Shown one piece after another: positions 38,657-48,390 of a DNA stretch of 64,000 bases. Position 1 is the first letter of the stretch. Each line of letters opens with the position of its first letter. Position numbers and translations under genes: made by a program. Below the pieces are notes generated by a model. That model was not told the DNA's origin. It did not search any database and was given only the letters and a program-made list of their open reading frames with translations. The DNA is from Salibaculum griseiflavum (GTDB lineage: Bacteria; Pseudomonadota; Alphaproteobacteria; Rhodobacterales; Rhodobacteraceae): assembly GCF_003129565.1 (NCBI RefSeq), contig NZ_QETF01000020.1, forward strand, positions 1 to 64,000. The letters run 5' to 3'.

Positions 38657-40231
38657 TCATTCCCATTCGATGGTGCCGGGCGGCTTGGAGGTCACGTCAT
38701 AGGTGACGCGGTTGATGCCCTTCACCTCGTTGATGATGCGCGTGGCAGTTTCGCCAAGGAAGTCATGGCTGAAGGGGTAGTAGTCGGCGGTCATCCCGTC
38801 CACCGAGGTCACCGCGCGCAGGGCGCAGGCATAGTCATAAGTCCGGCCGTCGCCCATGACGCCCACGGTGCGGACGGGCAGGATCGCCACGAAGGCCTGC
38901 CAGATTTCATCATACAGCCCGTGCTTGCGGATCTGGTCGATATAGACCGCATCGGCCTTGCGCAGGATCTCCAGCTTGTCGCGGGTGATCTCGCCGGGGC
39001 AGCGGATCGCGAGGCCGGGGCCGGGGAAGGGGTGGCGGCCGATGAAGCTGGCGGGCAGGCCAAGCTCATGGCCCAGCGCACGGACTTCGTCCTTGAACAG
39101 CTCGCGCAGGGGTTCGACCAGTTTCAGCCCCATCTTTTCAGGCAAGCCGCCGACGTTGTGGTGGCTCTTGATCGTGACCGAGGGACCGCCCGAGAAGCTG
39201 ACGGACTCGATCACATCGGGGTAGAGCGTGCCCTGGGCCAGAAACTCCGCATCCTCGATCTCGCCCGCGTATTTCTGGAACACGTCTATGAAGAGTTTGC
39301 CGATGGTCTTGCGCTTGGTTTCCGGGTCGCTGACGCCTTCAAGCTCACCCAGGAAAAGTTCGGTTTCGTCGGCGTGAATCAGTTTGATGTTGTAGTGGTC
39401 CCGGAACATCGTGACCACTTCGTCGGCCTCGTTCTGGCGCAACAGGCCGTGATCGACGAAAACGCAGGTCAGCTGATCGCCGATCGCCTCGTGCAGAAGG
39501 ATCGCGGTGACCGAACTGTCGACACCACCGGACAGGCCGCAGATGACATGGCTGTCACCGACCTGTTCGCGGATCTTGGCGATGGCCTCCTCGCGATAGG
39601 CGCCCATGGTCCAGTCGCCGGAAAACCCCGCGTCGCGCACGAAGTTTTCATAGAGCGTCTTGCCATTGGGGGTGTGGTGCACCTCGGGGTGGAATTGCAC
39701 CGCGTAAAAGCGGCGGTCCAGATCGGCCGTGATCGCGAAAGGCGCGCCGGGCGAGGTGCCCAAAACCTGGAAACCCGGAGCGATTTCCGAGACATGGTCG
39801 CCGTGGCTCATCCAGACCTGTTCGCGGCCGGACCCGTCCATGAACCAGCCATTGAGGAAGTCGGGCCGGTGCGTGTCGACCGGCGAAACCCAGGCGCGGC
39901 CGAATTCCGCGGTGGCGTGTTCGCCCGCTTCGACCTTGCCGCCCAGGTCCTGCATCATGACCTGCTGCCCATAGCAGATGCCAAGGATCGGCACACCAAG
40001 CTGGTAGACCTTTCGCGGGGGGCGCGGGCTGCCCTCGCGCATCACCGAATCCGGTCCGCCCGAGAAGATCACCGCCTTGGGGGCAAACGCCTCCAGGAAG
40101 GCATCGGTGACGTTCTGGAACGGGTGGATTTCACAATAGACGTTCAATTCCCGCAGGCGGCGCGCGATCAATTGCGTCACCTGGCTGCCGAAATCGATGA
40201 TGAGAAGGCGGTCGTGGCTGAGGCTGTCCAT
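38657..40231 (-). CDS. guaA: GMP synthase (glutamine-hydrolysing)
   Basis: 524 residues. The glutaminase domain has nucleophile Cys in GICYGQQVM and the His-Glu pair in QFHPEVHHT. The ATP-pyrophosphatase domain follows with its PP-loop [12 protein letters not shown]. The C-terminal dimerisation domain carries RPPGTIEWE-like ending KPPGTIEWE. It converts XMP to GMP. The start [17 protein letters not shown] (40231) is the family start; an in-frame start upstream adds 19 residues without support. The methyltransferase-like gene lies 50 bp downstream. Confidence 0.98.
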   Translation of the reverse strand: MDSLSHDRLLIIDFGSQVTQLIARRLRELNVYCEIHPFQNVTDAFLEAFAPKAVIFSGGPDSVMREGSPRPPRKVYQLGVPILGICYGQQVMMQDLGGKVEAGEHATAEFGRAWVSPVDTHRPDFLNGWFMDGSGREQVWMSHGDHVSEIAPGFQVLGTSPGAPFAITADLDRRFYAVQFHPEVHHTPNGKTLYENFVRDAGFSGDWTMGAYREEAIAKIREQVGDSHVICGLSGGVDSSVTAILLHEAIGDQLTCVFVDHGLLRQNEADEVVTMFRDHYNIKLIHADETELFLGELEGVSDPETKRKTIGKLFIDVFQKYAGEIEDAEFLAQGTLYPDVIESVSFSGGPSVTIKSHHNVGGLPEKMGLKLVEPLRELFKDEVRALGHELGLPASFIGRHPFPGPGLAIRCPGEITRDKLEILRKADAVYIDQIRKHGLYDEIWQAFVAILPVRTVGVMGDGRTYDYACALRAVTSVDGMTADYYPFSHDFLGETATRIINEVKGINRVTYDVTSKPPGTIEWE

Positions 40232-40371
40232 GGGGCCAATTAAGCCGGAAGCGGAGGCCATGCAAGCACGCGCATGTCGCTTTCGCACCCAAAGGGGCGC
40301 AAATCCGATCTATCCACGGCGCGCGGGACGGTATGACCTTTCAAAAGCACCATATTGCAGGGAGTCGCGGC

Positions 40372-41925
40372 ATGAGCGAGGCAAGCAAAGCACGGGCAGG
40401 GCGCAGGGGTCGGGGCGGCGGCGGGGCCGCGCGCCGGGCGCAGCGATCCGCCGTCAGCTTCGAAACGGCGAAATACATCGAACGCAACGTGCCCAATTTC
40501 GAGGTCCTGACCGAAGAGGCCATCGCGATCATCGAGGCGAATGCCGAGCAGGTTCTCGAAGAGATCGGCGTCGCCTTCGTCGACAACCCCGAGGCGCTGG
40601 AGCGCTGGAAGGCCGCCGGGGCCGAGGTCACCGGCGAACGGGTCCGCCTGCCCAAGGGCCTCGCGCGCGAGTTGATCAAGACCGCGCCTTCCGAGTTCAC
40701 CCAGCACGCCCGCAACCCCGACCGCAACGTGGTGATCGGCGGGCGCAACCTCGTGCTGGCCCCGGTCTATGGTCCACCCTTCGTGCGCGATGTGGATGGC
40801 GGCCGCCGCTATGCCACGATGGACGATTTCCAGAAATTCGTGAAGCTGGCCTACATGTCGAAGTGGCTGCACCATTCGGGCGGCACGGTCTGCGAACCGA
40901 CCGACGTGCCGGTGAACAAGCGCCACCTCGACATGCTGCTGGCCCATATGACCCTGTCGGACAAGCCGTTCATGGGCTCGGTCACCGATCCTGACCGTGC
41001 GCGCGACAGTGTCGAGATGGCCGAGATCCTGTTCGGCGCGGATTTCGTCGACCAGAACACGGTGATGACTTCGCTGATCAACATCAACTCGCCGCTGACC
41101 TTCGATGCGACGATGATGGGGGCCCTTGAGGTCTATGCCGCGAAGAACCAGGCGTCGATCATCAGCCCCTTCATCGTGGGCGGCGCCATGGCGCCCGTTT
41201 CCGTGGCGGGGACGCTGACGCAGGTTCTGGCCGAGGTCATGGCCGGCGTCGCCTACAGCCAGCTGATCCGGCCGGGTGCCCCGGCGATTTTCGGAACCTT
41301 CGTGACCTCGATCGACATGAACTCGGGCGCACCCACCTTCGGCACCCCCGAGGCTGCCAAGATCACCTATGGCGCCGGGCAATTGGCCCGGCGTCTGGGG
41401 CTGCCCTATCGGTCGGCGGGGTCGTTCAACGGCTCCAAGCTGCCCGATGCACAGGCCGCCTACGAAACGGCCAACAGCCTGAATGTCGGCCTGTTGGCCG
41501 GGGTCAATTTCATGCTGCATTCCTGTGGCTGGCTCGAAGGTGGCCTGGTCGCGGATTTCGAGAAATTCGTGATGGATGCCGACCAGCTTGGCGCGCTGCA
41601 TGGCATCGCCAGCGGCGTCGAGATCGACGAGAACGCCCAGGCCATGGACGCGATCCGCGAGGTCGGCCCGGGCGGGCACTACCTGGGCTGCGCCCATACC
41701 CAGGCGAATTTCAAATCCGCCTTCTGGCGCTCGGACCTTCTCGATTACAAGCCCTTCGAGACCTGGGAAGAAGAGGGCGGGCGCGACACCCGCCAACTGG
41801 CCCGGCTGCGGGTCGACAAGATGCTGGCCGACTACCAGCAGCCGCCCCTCGACCCCGCGATCAACGAGGCGTTGAACACCTATGTGGCCGAGAAGAAGGC
41901 CAGCATGCCCGACGCTTTCACCTGA
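40372..41925 (+). CDS. MttB-family methyltransferase without pyrrolysine
   Basis: 517 residues. It belongs to the trimethylamine methyltransferase superfamily (NFEVLTEEAIAIIEANAEQVL opening; TIM-barrel). There is no in-frame TAG, so it is of the non-pyrrolysine type. Those studied act on glycine betaine or related quaternary amines and hand the methyl group to a corrinoid protein; no corrinoid-protein gene is nearby. It is likely used in osmolyte demethylation, common in marine Rhodobacterales. The ATG at 40372 removes a 13-residue frame extension. Confidence 0.88.
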   Translation: MSEASKARAGRRGRGGGGAARRAQRSAVSFETAKYIERNVPNFEVLTEEAIAIIEANAEQVLEEIGVAFVDNPEALERWKAAGAEVTGERVRLPKGLARELIKTAPSEFTQHARNPDRNVVIGGRNLVLAPVYGPPFVRDVDGGRRYATMDDFQKFVKLAYMSKWLHHSGGTVCEPTDVPVNKRHLDMLLAHMTLSDKPFMGSVTDPDRARDSVEMAEILFGADFVDQNTVMTSLININSPLTFDATMMGALEVYAAKNQASIISPFIVGGAMAPVSVAGTLTQVLAEVMAGVAYSQLIRPGAPAIFGTFVTSIDMNSGAPTFGTPEAAKITYGAGQLARRLGLPYRSAGSFNGSKLPDAQAAYETANSLNVGLLAGVNFMLHSCGWLEGGLVADFEKFVMDADQLGALHGIASGVEIDENAQAMDAIREVGPGGHYLGCAHTQANFKSAFWRSDLLDYKPFETWEEEGGRDTRQLARLRVDKMLADYQQPPLDPAINEALNTYVAEKKASMPDAFT

Positions 41926-41929
41926 TGCG

Positions 41930-42244
41930 TCACCCCATCGGGGCCAGCCTGCGGCGCGATTTCCGGATTGCCCGCAGGCTTGCTGCTTCCGACATCAACG
42001 CGATCAGCACCTCTATATGGCGGGCGATGGAATAGGCCGCCCGGTCCTGCCGGCGTTGCAGGTCCAACATCGCCTCCAGGTCCAACAGGCGCACGACCGC
42101 ATCGGTGGCGCGGGGCAGGGTTTCGGTCTGCAACAGGCGCCGGAGATGGCGATTGCGGCAATAATCGGTTAACCCGTGGCGGGCGGTTTGCACCAAAATC
42201 AGCGGTCGTTCGAGGCGCGAAACGCGTGTCAGGACGTCTTCCAT
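41930..42244 (-). CDS. DUF6477-type Rhodobacterales protein
   Basis: 104 residues, helical and Arg-rich: LTRVSRLERPLILVQTARHGLTDYCRNRHLRRLL, ending in IRKSRRRLAPMG. It has the length and composition of the DUF6477 family, which I know from Rhodobacterales only; function unknown. It is convergent with the MttB gene (4 bp between stops) and divergent from a DUF6456-type gene across the DnaA/CtrA-like site cluster. Confidence 0.7.
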   Translation of the reverse strand: MEDVLTRVSRLERPLILVQTARHGLTDYCRNRHLRRLLQTETLPRATDAVVRLLDLEAMLDLQRRQDRAAYSIARHIEVLIALMSEAASLRAIRKSRRRLAPMG

Positions 42245-42300
42245 TCCTATCTCCCGGTTGTTTTCGCAATCCTTTTAGCGCAACCCCCGCGTGTGTTGCG

Positions 42301-42309
42301 TGTGGATAA
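42301..42309 (-). promoter_or_regulatory. DnaA box 1 (perfect)
   Basis: TGTGGATAA is the exact complement of the DnaA 9-mer TTATCCACA. It lies 56 bp from the DUF6477 start and 160 bp before the HTH gene start. Confidence 0.65.
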
Positions 42310-42327
42310 CACCCTGCGAACGGCGCG

Positions 42328-42342
42328 TTAACAATCGTTTAC
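42328..42342 (+). promoter_or_regulatory. CtrA-like site (TTAA-N7-TTAC)
   Basis: TTAA-CAATCGT-TTAC matches the CtrA consensus TTAA-N7-TTAA in seven of eight bases. It lies between the two DnaA boxes. Confidence 0.5.
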
Positions 42343-42366
42343 GATTTGGAAACGAAGCTCACAAAA

Positions 42367-42375
42367 TGTGGATAA
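42367..42375 (-). promoter_or_regulatory. DnaA box 2 (perfect)
   Basis: A second TGTGGATAA, in the same orientation as the first and 66 bp from it. Two perfect 9-mers this close are unlikely by chance in GC-rich DNA. Confidence 0.65.
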
Positions 42376-42461
42376 TGTTTCTTCTATGGCAACACGGTCC
42401 CGAGTGGGTTGTGTGCCGGATTGGTCACGCGCTGTTGGCGTGACGAGGATGGGAACGGGCA

Positions 42462-43478
42462 ATGTCATTTGAACACAAGATGTCGGTTTCAATGCCGACC
42501 TGGGTGCCGGAGCACGTTCGGCACTACCTTCTGCACACGGTCTATGGCCAGTCGATCCGCGCCCTCGCACGGCGCGCCGATTGCCATGCCTCGACCATCA
42601 TGCGCCAGGTGCGCAAGGTCGAGCAACGCCGGGAGGACCCCCTGATGGACGAGGCCCTGCGGGTGCTGGCATCGGACGGGTCCGGTGGCGCCGCCGCGGT
42701 CTCGAACCTCGAACAGTTGCAGGCGCTGCGGCGGCTTGCGGAACCGACGGCCCTGCTGGCTGTGGCGCCGGATATGGGGCGCGGTGTGATCGTGCGGGAC
42801 GGCGCGGAGGCCGGGCAAGACCTGGCCGAGCCACTGGACCTGCGCGTGGCGCGGGCCCTGGTCGTGCGCGACTTCCTCGATCCGGGCAGCCCGAAGGGGC
42901 GGGTCGTGCGCTATCGCATCTCGGGGACCGGGCGGGCGGCGCTGCGCGACCTGATTGCCCGCTCAGAGAACCGCGCCCGCGAAATGGCCGAAGCGCCTAC
43001 GCCCTTTGCCCATGCCAAGAGTATGGACGAGGCCACGCCCTTGCGCAGCACCCGGCTGGCCGCTGCCGACAGCCCCGTGCGCGCGCTGGCCCGGCGCAAA
43101 GACAAGTTCGGCGAACCTTTCCTGACGCCGGCCATGGTGCATGCAGCCGAGCGGCTGCGCGAGGATTTCGAAGTGGCCCATATCGGCCAGCGTGTCAGTC
43201 AGGACTGGCAGGCGATGATGACCGGGCCGCGCAGCGGCCGGGGCGGACAGGGCAGTCGGATGGATGTCAAGGCGCGTCTGGAACGCGCCTTCGAGGCGCT
43301 GGGTCCGGGATTGGCCGAGGTGGTCTATCGCACCTGTTGCCTGCTGGACGGGTTGGAGCAGACCGAGCAATCCATGGGCTGGTCGGCACGCTCCGGCAAG
43401 ATCGTGCTGCGCATCGCGCTGGCCCGGCTGGTCGAACACTACCGCCAGTCCGGCCAATTGGGGTCACGCTATAGCTGA
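42462..43478 (+). CDS. DUF6456-type helix-turn-helix protein
   Basis: 338 residues. The N-terminal part holds a helix-turn-helix (VYGQSIRALARRADCHASTIMRQVRKVEQRRED). The central part ~60-200 is Ala/Gly-rich, with a second winged-helix-like stretch VARALVVRDFLDPGSPKGRVVRYRIS near 120-150. The C-terminal ~100 residues (RREFGE-type: RRKDKFGEPFLTPAMVHAAERLREDF) fit the DUF6456 domain. It is most likely a DNA-binding regulator specific to Rhodobacterales and neighbours. Its promoter holds two DnaA boxes and a CtrA-like site. Confidence 0.8.
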   Translation: MSFEHKMSVSMPTWVPEHVRHYLLHTVYGQSIRALARRADCHASTIMRQVRKVEQRREDPLMDEALRVLASDGSGGAAAVSNLEQLQALRRLAEPTALLAVAPDMGRGVIVRDGAEAGQDLAEPLDLRVARALVVRDFLDPGSPKGRVVRYRISGTGRAALRDLIARSENRAREMAEAPTPFAHAKSMDEATPLRSTRLAAADSPVRALARRKDKFGEPFLTPAMVHAAERLREDFEVAHIGQRVSQDWQAMMTGPRSGRGGQGSRMDVKARLERAFEALGPGLAEVVYRTCCLLDGLEQTEQSMGWSARSGKIVLRIALARLVEHYRQSGQLGSRYS

Positions 43479-43580
43479 TGGGGACCGATGAGCCTTGCAA
43501 GCGGCGCAAGGCGGGGTTTCATTGCTTTTTGCCGCGTTTGGGCCTAGGTCAGAGCAAAGCACAGGCTGGAGGAGGCCAAA

Positions 43581-44537
43581 TTGCGCGACCTTAAGATTCC
43601 TGAATCCCGGCACCCCGAAAAGGCGCATCGCGCCGACAATGCGCAACCCAAGAAGCCGGACTGGATCCGTGTCAAGGCGCCAACGTCCAAAGGCTATCAG
43701 GAAACCCACAAGATCATGCGCGAGCACAAGCTCGTCACGGTCTGCGAAGAGGCGGGCTGTCCCAATGCCGGCGAATGCTGGTCGCAAGGTCACGCCACCA
43801 TGATGATCATGGGCGAGATTTGCACCCGTGGCTGCACCTTCTGCAACGTCGCGACGGGTCGTCCCGATGATCTGGACGTGTTCGAACCGGGCCGGGTGGC
43901 TGACGCTGTGCAGAAACTGGGCCTCAACCACGTGGTTATCACCAGCGTGGACCGGGACGACCTCGAAGATGGCGGCGCGGAGCATTTCGCGATGACCATT
44001 CGCGCCATTCGCAAGCGCAGCCCCGGCACCACGATCGAAATTCTGACGCCGGACTTCCTGAAATGCGACCCCTCGGTGCTGGAAGTGGTGGTCGAGGCCA
44101 AGCCGGATGTCTTCAACCACAATCTTGAAACCGTGCCCGGCCTTTACCCCGAAGTGCGCCCCGGCGCGCGGTATTTCCATTCCTTGCGCCTGTTGCAGCG
44201 GGTCAAGGAACTGGACCCGACCATGTTCACCAAGTCGGGCATCATGGTCGGCCTGGGCGAGGACAAGCAGGCCGTGCATCAGGTCATGGATGACATGCGC
44301 GCCGCCGATATCGACTTCCTGACGATCGGCCAATACCTGCAACCGACGCCCAAGCACCACGCGGTCGACCGTTTCGTGCATCCCGACGAATTCGCGGCCT
44401 ATGAAAAGGCCGCTTACGGCAAGGGGTTCCTGATGGTTTCGGCGACGCCGCTGACCCGGTCCAGCTACCATGCGGGTGATGATTTCGCGCGGTTGAGGGA
44501 AAACCGGCTGAAGAAGCTGGGCGAAACGGCCGTTTAG
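43581..44537 (+). CDS. lipA: Lipoyl synthase
   Basis: 318 residues. A radical-SAM enzyme that inserts two sulfurs into octanoyl groups. Auxiliary cluster Cys motif [12 protein letters not shown] and radical-SAM [10 protein letters not shown] are both intact, as is the C-terminal [10 protein letters not shown] with the Ser ligand. The start is TTG (43581) after GGAGGAGG, a strong SD; ATG codons further in would lose the N-terminal extension. It is convergent with the diheme cytochrome gene and shares TTAG at the stops. Confidence 0.97.
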   Translation: MRDLKIPESRHPEKAHRADNAQPKKPDWIRVKAPTSKGYQETHKIMREHKLVTVCEEAGCPNAGECWSQGHATMMIMGEICTRGCTFCNVATGRPDDLDVFEPGRVADAVQKLGLNHVVITSVDRDDLEDGGAEHFAMTIRAIRKRSPGTTIEILTPDFLKCDPSVLEVVVEAKPDVFNHNLETVPGLYPEVRPGARYFHSLRLLQRVKELDPTMFTKSGIMVGLGEDKQAVHQVMDDMRAADIDFLTIGQYLQPTPKHHAVDRFVHPDEFAAYEKAAYGKGFLMVSATPLTRSSYHAGDDFARLRENRLKKLGETAV

Positions 44538-45421
44538 GGCAGGGCGGTCAGGTAGGCGGCGATCGCCGCGCGGTCCTCTGCCGGCAGGCGGCTGGTGTTC
44601 TTGATGACCGCGACCATACTGCCACCGGCGGTGTCGAATTCGGGCGTGAAGCCGCTTTCAAGATAGGCCACGATATCCGGGGCCGACCAGCCCAGACCGT
44701 CGGGCGTGACATCGGGAATGCGGCCATCGCCATCCGGGTTTTCCGCGCCGGCCAGCCAATTGCCCCGGTCCAGCCCGCCCAGGGCGTTGCGCGGGGTGTG
44801 GCATTCGCCGCAATGGCCCAGCGCCTCGACCAGATAGCGGCCCCGTTCCAGTTGTGGATCAAGATCGCCCGTCATCACCCAGTCATCGTCGGCGAAAAGC
44901 CATTTCCAACCGCCAAGGCTGCGGCGGATATTGAAGGGAAAGCCGACCTCGTGGGGTTGGCTCGGGGTCGCGTCGGCGGGCAAGGTCCGCATGTAGGCGA
45001 CCAGGTCGGCCATGTCCTGCGCCGTCGCGCGGGTATAGGAGGTGTAGGGAAAGGCGGGGTAGTAGTGCGCCCCTTCGGGTGAGATCCCGCGCTGGATCGC
45101 GTTGACCAGCTCCATGTCGGACCACGCGCCGATTCCGTGAACCGGATCGGTCGAGATATTGGGCGCGAAGAAGGTGCCGAAATCGGTTTCGAAATGCTGC
45201 CCCCCGGCCAGTATCGGAGGGCCTTCACTATCCTCGGCCTCGGGCGCGGTGTGGCAGGACGCGCAGCCGGCGGCGATGAAGACCTGTTCTCCGGCGGCAG
45301 CATCGCCCACGACGGCGCTCAGGTGATCGTCGGGAAGCGGGTCGGACGCGGTCAGCCACCAGCCAGCCGCAGCCCCGGTGACGGCAAGCGCCGCCACCGT
45401 TTTCAGTGCTCCCAACCTCAT
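44534..45421 (-). CDS. Diheme cytochrome c, exported
   Basis: 295 residues. The N-terminal ~25 residues are a signal or anchor helix ([17 protein letters not shown]). Two CxxCH sites are present: CASCH near residue 53 and CGECH near 205. The sequence resembles the diheme cytochromes c that serve as the electron acceptor subunit of membrane dehydrogenases (gluconate/alcohol dehydrogenase type); no dehydrogenase gene is adjacent. It lies just downstream of cytochrome c' on the same strand (3 bp after its stop). Confidence 0.92.
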   Translation of the reverse strand: MRLGALKTVAALAVTGAAAGWWLTASDPLPDDHLSAVVGDAAAGEQVFIAAGCASCHTAPEAEDSEGPPILAGGQHFETDFGTFFAPNISTDPVHGIGAWSDMELVNAIQRGISPEGAHYYPAFPYTSYTRATAQDMADLVAYMRTLPADATPSQPHEVGFPFNIRRSLGGWKWLFADDDWVMTGDLDPQLERGRYLVEALGHCGECHTPRNALGGLDRGNWLAGAENPDGDGRIPDVTPDGLGWSAPDIVAYLESGFTPEFDTAGGSMVAVIKNTSRLPAEDRAAIAAYLTALP

Positions 45422-45424
45422 GGA

Positions 45425-45898
45425 TCAGTCGTCGCTCTGGCGGTAATCCTCGTGGCAGGCGCCGCAAGCCCCGCCAAGTCCACCGATGGCCCCCTGAAGC
45501 GCGCCGAGCCCTTGGCCGGCTGCGTCTTCCATCACGGCAGCGGCCATCACCAGGTCTTCGGATTTGGACATCACGTCATCGAGGTTTTCCCAGATCGCGG
45601 CCAACGCCCTGGATCCTTCGACCGAGGTATCCGAGCCTTCGGGCCAGTATGTCGACTGGTTCAGCGTGGACAGCGCCGCGATATTGGACGCGGCGGCCTG
45701 CGCGGCTTCGGCGTCGTAAGGAATACGTTCGCGGGCCATGCCCCCCAGAACGCCGATATTGTGGGCGTAAAGCTGCATATGGGCCTGGCGAGCCTTGATG
45801 GCCCCGGCAATGGCCGGATCGACATGGGACTCGGCCAGCGCAGTCGAGCCAAGGCCTGTGAGGGAAAAGACAGTAAGGACAGTTGCAAGGCGTTTCAC
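45425..45898 (-). CDS. Cytochrome c'
   Basis: 157 residues. Signal peptide VKRLATVLTVFSLTGLGSTALA, then a four-helix bundle and a single C-terminal heme site CGACHEDYR, the cytochrome c' pattern. The start is GTG at 45898, chosen because AGGAG lies 7 bases before it; the upstream in-frame region is the divergent lysR promoter. It binds NO or CO in related bacteria and may protect against nitrosative stress. It is followed by the diheme cytochrome c gene, likely one operon. Confidence 0.92.
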   Translation of the reverse strand: MKRLATVLTVFSLTGLGSTALAESHVDPAIAGAIKARQAHMQLYAHNIGVLGGMARERIPYDAEAAQAAASNIAALSTLNQSTYWPEGSDTSVEGSRALAAIWENLDDVMSKSEDLVMAAAVMEDAAGQGLGALQGAIGGLGGACGACHEDYRQSDD

Positions 45899-45908
45899 GA
45901 GATTACTC

Positions 45909-45921
45909 CTGATTGAATCAG
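45909..45921. promoter_or_regulatory. Palindrome CTGATTGAATCAG in the cytochrome c' / lysR gap
   Basis: A perfect 6+1+6 dyad that overlaps the Shine-Dalgarno of the cytochrome c' gene and lies 74 bp upstream of the divergent lysR. A LysR operator is a plausible reading. Confidence 0.4.
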
Positions 45922-45994
45922 TTCCGGTGACTTCCACGATATCTGTGAGTAAAATCGAAGCCAGTCTGAATTTTCGCGGAAGGGGTCTGATATA

Positions 45995-46852
45995 ATGCAC
46001 AATCAGAACTGGGATGACCTGCGCTTTGTCCTTGCCGTGGCCGAAGAAGGCTCGGTCAGTGCCGCCGCACGGCGGCTGCGGGTCAACCATGCGACCGTGC
46101 TGCGCCGGGTCGCCGCCTTCGAGGACCGGATCGGACTGCAACTCTTCGAGCGCACCAGCTCGGGGTATGTCGTGCCCCCCGACCATCGACGGGTGATCGA
46201 CGCCGCGCGCGAGGCTGCTGCGGCGATCAACGCCGTGGACCGGGTCGCGCAAGGTGTTGAGATGCGCCTGACCGGCACGCTTTGCCTCACCTCCACCGAC
46301 ACCTTTTGCCAAACCGTCCTGCCGCCGATCTGCCGGGAACTGACCGCCGAGGGCGAGGCGCTTTGCGTCGAGATGTCATGCACCAATGCCCATCTGGACC
46401 TCGCCCGGATGGAGGCCGACATCACCGTGCGCCCCACCATGCGCCTGCCCGACGGCCTGATCGGAGAGCGGGCCGGGGCGCTGGGGTTGGCCGCTTATGG
46501 GCCTGCGTCGGCACCAACCCGCGATTGGCTCGGGCTGCGTGGACCGCTGGAACGGTCGCGCGTGGCCGAGATCATGGAGACCACAAAGCCCGGCCCGGTC
46601 CGCGCCGCGGCGGACAGTTTCATCATCCTGCGGGAAACGGTGGCGCAAGGCCTCGGCAATGCCATCCTGCCACATGTGCTGGCAGCCGGAGATCCGAGGC
46701 TGGACCGGTTGGATCGGCCCGACATGGCCCTTGAGATTCCGATCTGGGTGGCCAGCCATGCCGATATCGGCGGATCGGCACGGCTGCGGGCTTTCCGGTC
46801 GCGGATCGTGAGCGGGCTGTTGGCACGGGCAGAGCGGTTGGGACCACGCTAG
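45995..46852 (+). CDS. LysR-type transcriptional regulator (next to cytochromes)
   Basis: 285 residues. N-terminus MHNQNWDDLRFVLAVAEEGSVSAAARRLRVNHATVLRRVAAFEDRIGLQLFERTSSGY is the LysR HTH; the effector domain follows. It is divergent from the cytochrome c' gene with a palindrome between them, so it may control the cytochrome pair. The N-terminus closely resembles that of the LysR at 26946-27782, though the rest has diverged. Confidence 0.93.
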   Translation: MHNQNWDDLRFVLAVAEEGSVSAAARRLRVNHATVLRRVAAFEDRIGLQLFERTSSGYVVPPDHRRVIDAAREAAAAINAVDRVAQGVEMRLTGTLCLTSTDTFCQTVLPPICRELTAEGEALCVEMSCTNAHLDLARMEADITVRPTMRLPDGLIGERAGALGLAAYGPASAPTRDWLGLRGPLERSRVAEIMETTKPGPVRAAADSFIILRETVAQGLGNAILPHVLAAGDPRLDRLDRPDMALEIPIWVASHADIGGSARLRAFRSRIVSGLLARAERLGPR

Positions 46853-46864
46853 CGCCCATGGTCG

Positions 46865-47401
46865 CTACAGCATCCGGACCTTGCCGATGAACGGCAGGTT
46901 GCGGTTGCGCTGCGCGTAGTCGATGCCATAGCCGACGACGAACTCGTCGGGGATCTCGAACCCGGTCCAGTCCGCCTTCACGTCCACCTCGCGCCGGGTC
47001 GGTTTGTCCAGAAGAGCGATCGACCGCAGCTTGTGCGGCTTGCGCGCCTTCAGCAGGCCAAGCACGTGTTTCATGGTGAAACCGGTATCGACGATATCCT
47101 CCACCACCAGAACATCGCGCCCCTCGATTCCGCCGCGCAGGTCCTTGAGGATTCGCACCTCGCGGCTGCTTTCCATGGAATCGCCGTAGGAGGACGCTTC
47201 GAGGAAGTCGACCTCCACATTCATGTCCAACTCGCGGACCAGGTCGGCGATGAAGACGAAAGAGCCGCGCAACAGCCCGACCACAACCAATTGCTCGGTA
47301 TCGCCGAATTCGGCGCGAATCTCGCGGGCGAGGTCCTCGATCCGGGCGGCGATGGTCTTGGCCGAGATCATTTCATCAATGGCATAGGTCTGTTGCGTCA
47401 T
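46865..47401 (-). CDS. hpt: Hypoxanthine phosphoribosyltransferase
   Basis: 178 residues, usual length. It salvages hypoxanthine/guanine with PRPP. The PRPP loop is [33 protein letters not shown] and [17 protein letters not shown] fit the Hpt family. The ATG at 47401 is preceded by a 90-bp gap to the divergent COQ10-type gene. Confidence 0.96.
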   Translation of the reverse strand: MTQQTYAIDEMISAKTIAARIEDLAREIRAEFGDTEQLVVVGLLRGSFVFIADLVRELDMNVEVDFLEASSYGDSMESSREVRILKDLRGGIEGRDVLVVEDIVDTGFTMKHVLGLLKARKPHKLRSIALLDKPTRREVDVKADWTGFEIPDEFVVGYGIDYAQRNRNLPFIGKVRML

Positions 47402-47488
47402 CTGGCCTGAATATCCCCGAGGTGCTTGATTTCCCGGCCGCACTCTACGACATGACGCGCAAGAGTCACGAAGACAAAGGAGCGCGGG

Positions 47489-47932
47489 ATGCCCGCCCAT
47501 GCCGAAACCCGGCATCTGCCCTACACACCCCAGCAGATGTATGACCTTGTGGCCGATGTGGGCCGCTATCCGGAGTTCCTGCCATGGACCGCCGCCGCGC
47601 GGGTCCGCAAGGTGACCGATCACGGCGATCACAAGGTGATGGAGGCCGACCTCGTGGTGTCCTTCAAGGTGTTCCGCGAACGCTTCGGCAGCAAGGTGAC
47701 GCTTTGGCCCAAGGCGCGCCAGATCGACACCGAGTATATCGACGGGCCGTTCCGCTACCTGGAAAGCACCTGGGAATTCCGCGAGGCCGATGGCGGTTGC
47801 GAGGTCGCGTTCCGCGTGGATTTCGAGTTTCGCAACAAGCTTCTGCAAGGCGCGGCGGGCATGTTCTTCAACGAGGCGATGCAACGGATCGTGCGCGCCT
47901 TCGAGGCCCGCGCGAAGGCGCTTTACGGCTGA
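47489..47932 (+). CDS. COQ10/RatA-type START-domain protein
   Basis: 147 residues of the polyketide-cyclase/START fold: [26 protein letters not shown], then [19 protein letters not shown], and [26 protein letters not shown]. Members either bind ubiquinone and support respiration (COQ10) or, in E. coli, are called RatA. The alphaproteobacterial setting favours the COQ10-like role. The start follows CAAAGGAGCGCGGG. Its 3' end overlaps cinA by 10 bp in convergent orientation. Confidence 0.93.
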   Translation: MPAHAETRHLPYTPQQMYDLVADVGRYPEFLPWTAAARVRKVTDHGDHKVMEADLVVSFKVFRERFGSKVTLWPKARQIDTEYIDGPFRYLESTWEFREADGGCEVAFRVDFEFRNKLLQGAAGMFFNEAMQRIVRAFEARAKALYG

Positions 47933-48390
47933 AGCGCGTGCATCAGTTGATCGAGTGCGTGGTTCACGGCAGCCGCCCGGACAGAGGCGCGGCCAATGGC
48001 GCCGAACTCAACGGTTTCGGTTTTCACACCGTCCTTCGTGGCAAATCCGAAACAAACGCGGCCCTCGGGTTTGTGCTCCGACCCGCCGGGCCCGGCCACG
48101 CCGGTGATCGAAACCGCGACGTTGGCCTCGGACCGGGCCAGTGCACCGAACGCCATCTCTGCGGCCACCTGCTCGGACACGGCGCCGTGTGCGGCGATGG
48201 TGGCAGGGTCGACGCCCAGCATCTCGACCTTGGCGGCGTTGGAATAGGTGACAAAGCCCCGGTCGAACACATCCGACGACCCCGGCACCGCGGTAATCTC
48301 GGCCCCAAGTAAGCCACCGGTGCAACTTTCGGCGCAGGCGATCATCTGGCCTGCAGCGCGGGCCACGTCGATCAGGTCGGCGGCCTTCAT
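47923..48390 (-). CDS. cinA: CinA C-terminal-type nicotinamide-nucleotide amidase
   Basis: 155 residues: only the amidase domain, not the longer two-domain CinA. Motifs are [17 protein letters not shown] and [24 protein letters not shown]. It deamidates NMN in NAD salvage. The start at 48390 overlaps pgpA by ATGA; the run is ispDF-pgpA-cinA, read leftward. Confidence 0.93.
   Translation of the reverse strand: MKAADLIDVARAAGQMIACAESCTGGLLGAEITAVPGSSDVFDRGFVTYSNAAKVEMLGVDPATIAAHGAVSEQVAAEMAFGALARSEANVAVSITGVAGPGGSEHKPEGRVCFGFATKDGVKTETVEFGAIGRASVRAAAVNHALDQLMHALQP

Noticed and set aside
38582-40243. A 553-codon plus-strand frame opposite guaA
   Set aside because: Antisense shadow of a fully conserved GMP synthase gene.
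42245-42461. Chromosomal origin of replication
   Set aside because: Only two DnaA boxes are perfect, and the neighbours (lipA, guaA) are not typical of known alphaproteobacterial origins. A regulated promoter is the simpler reading; it is listed as a finding instead.
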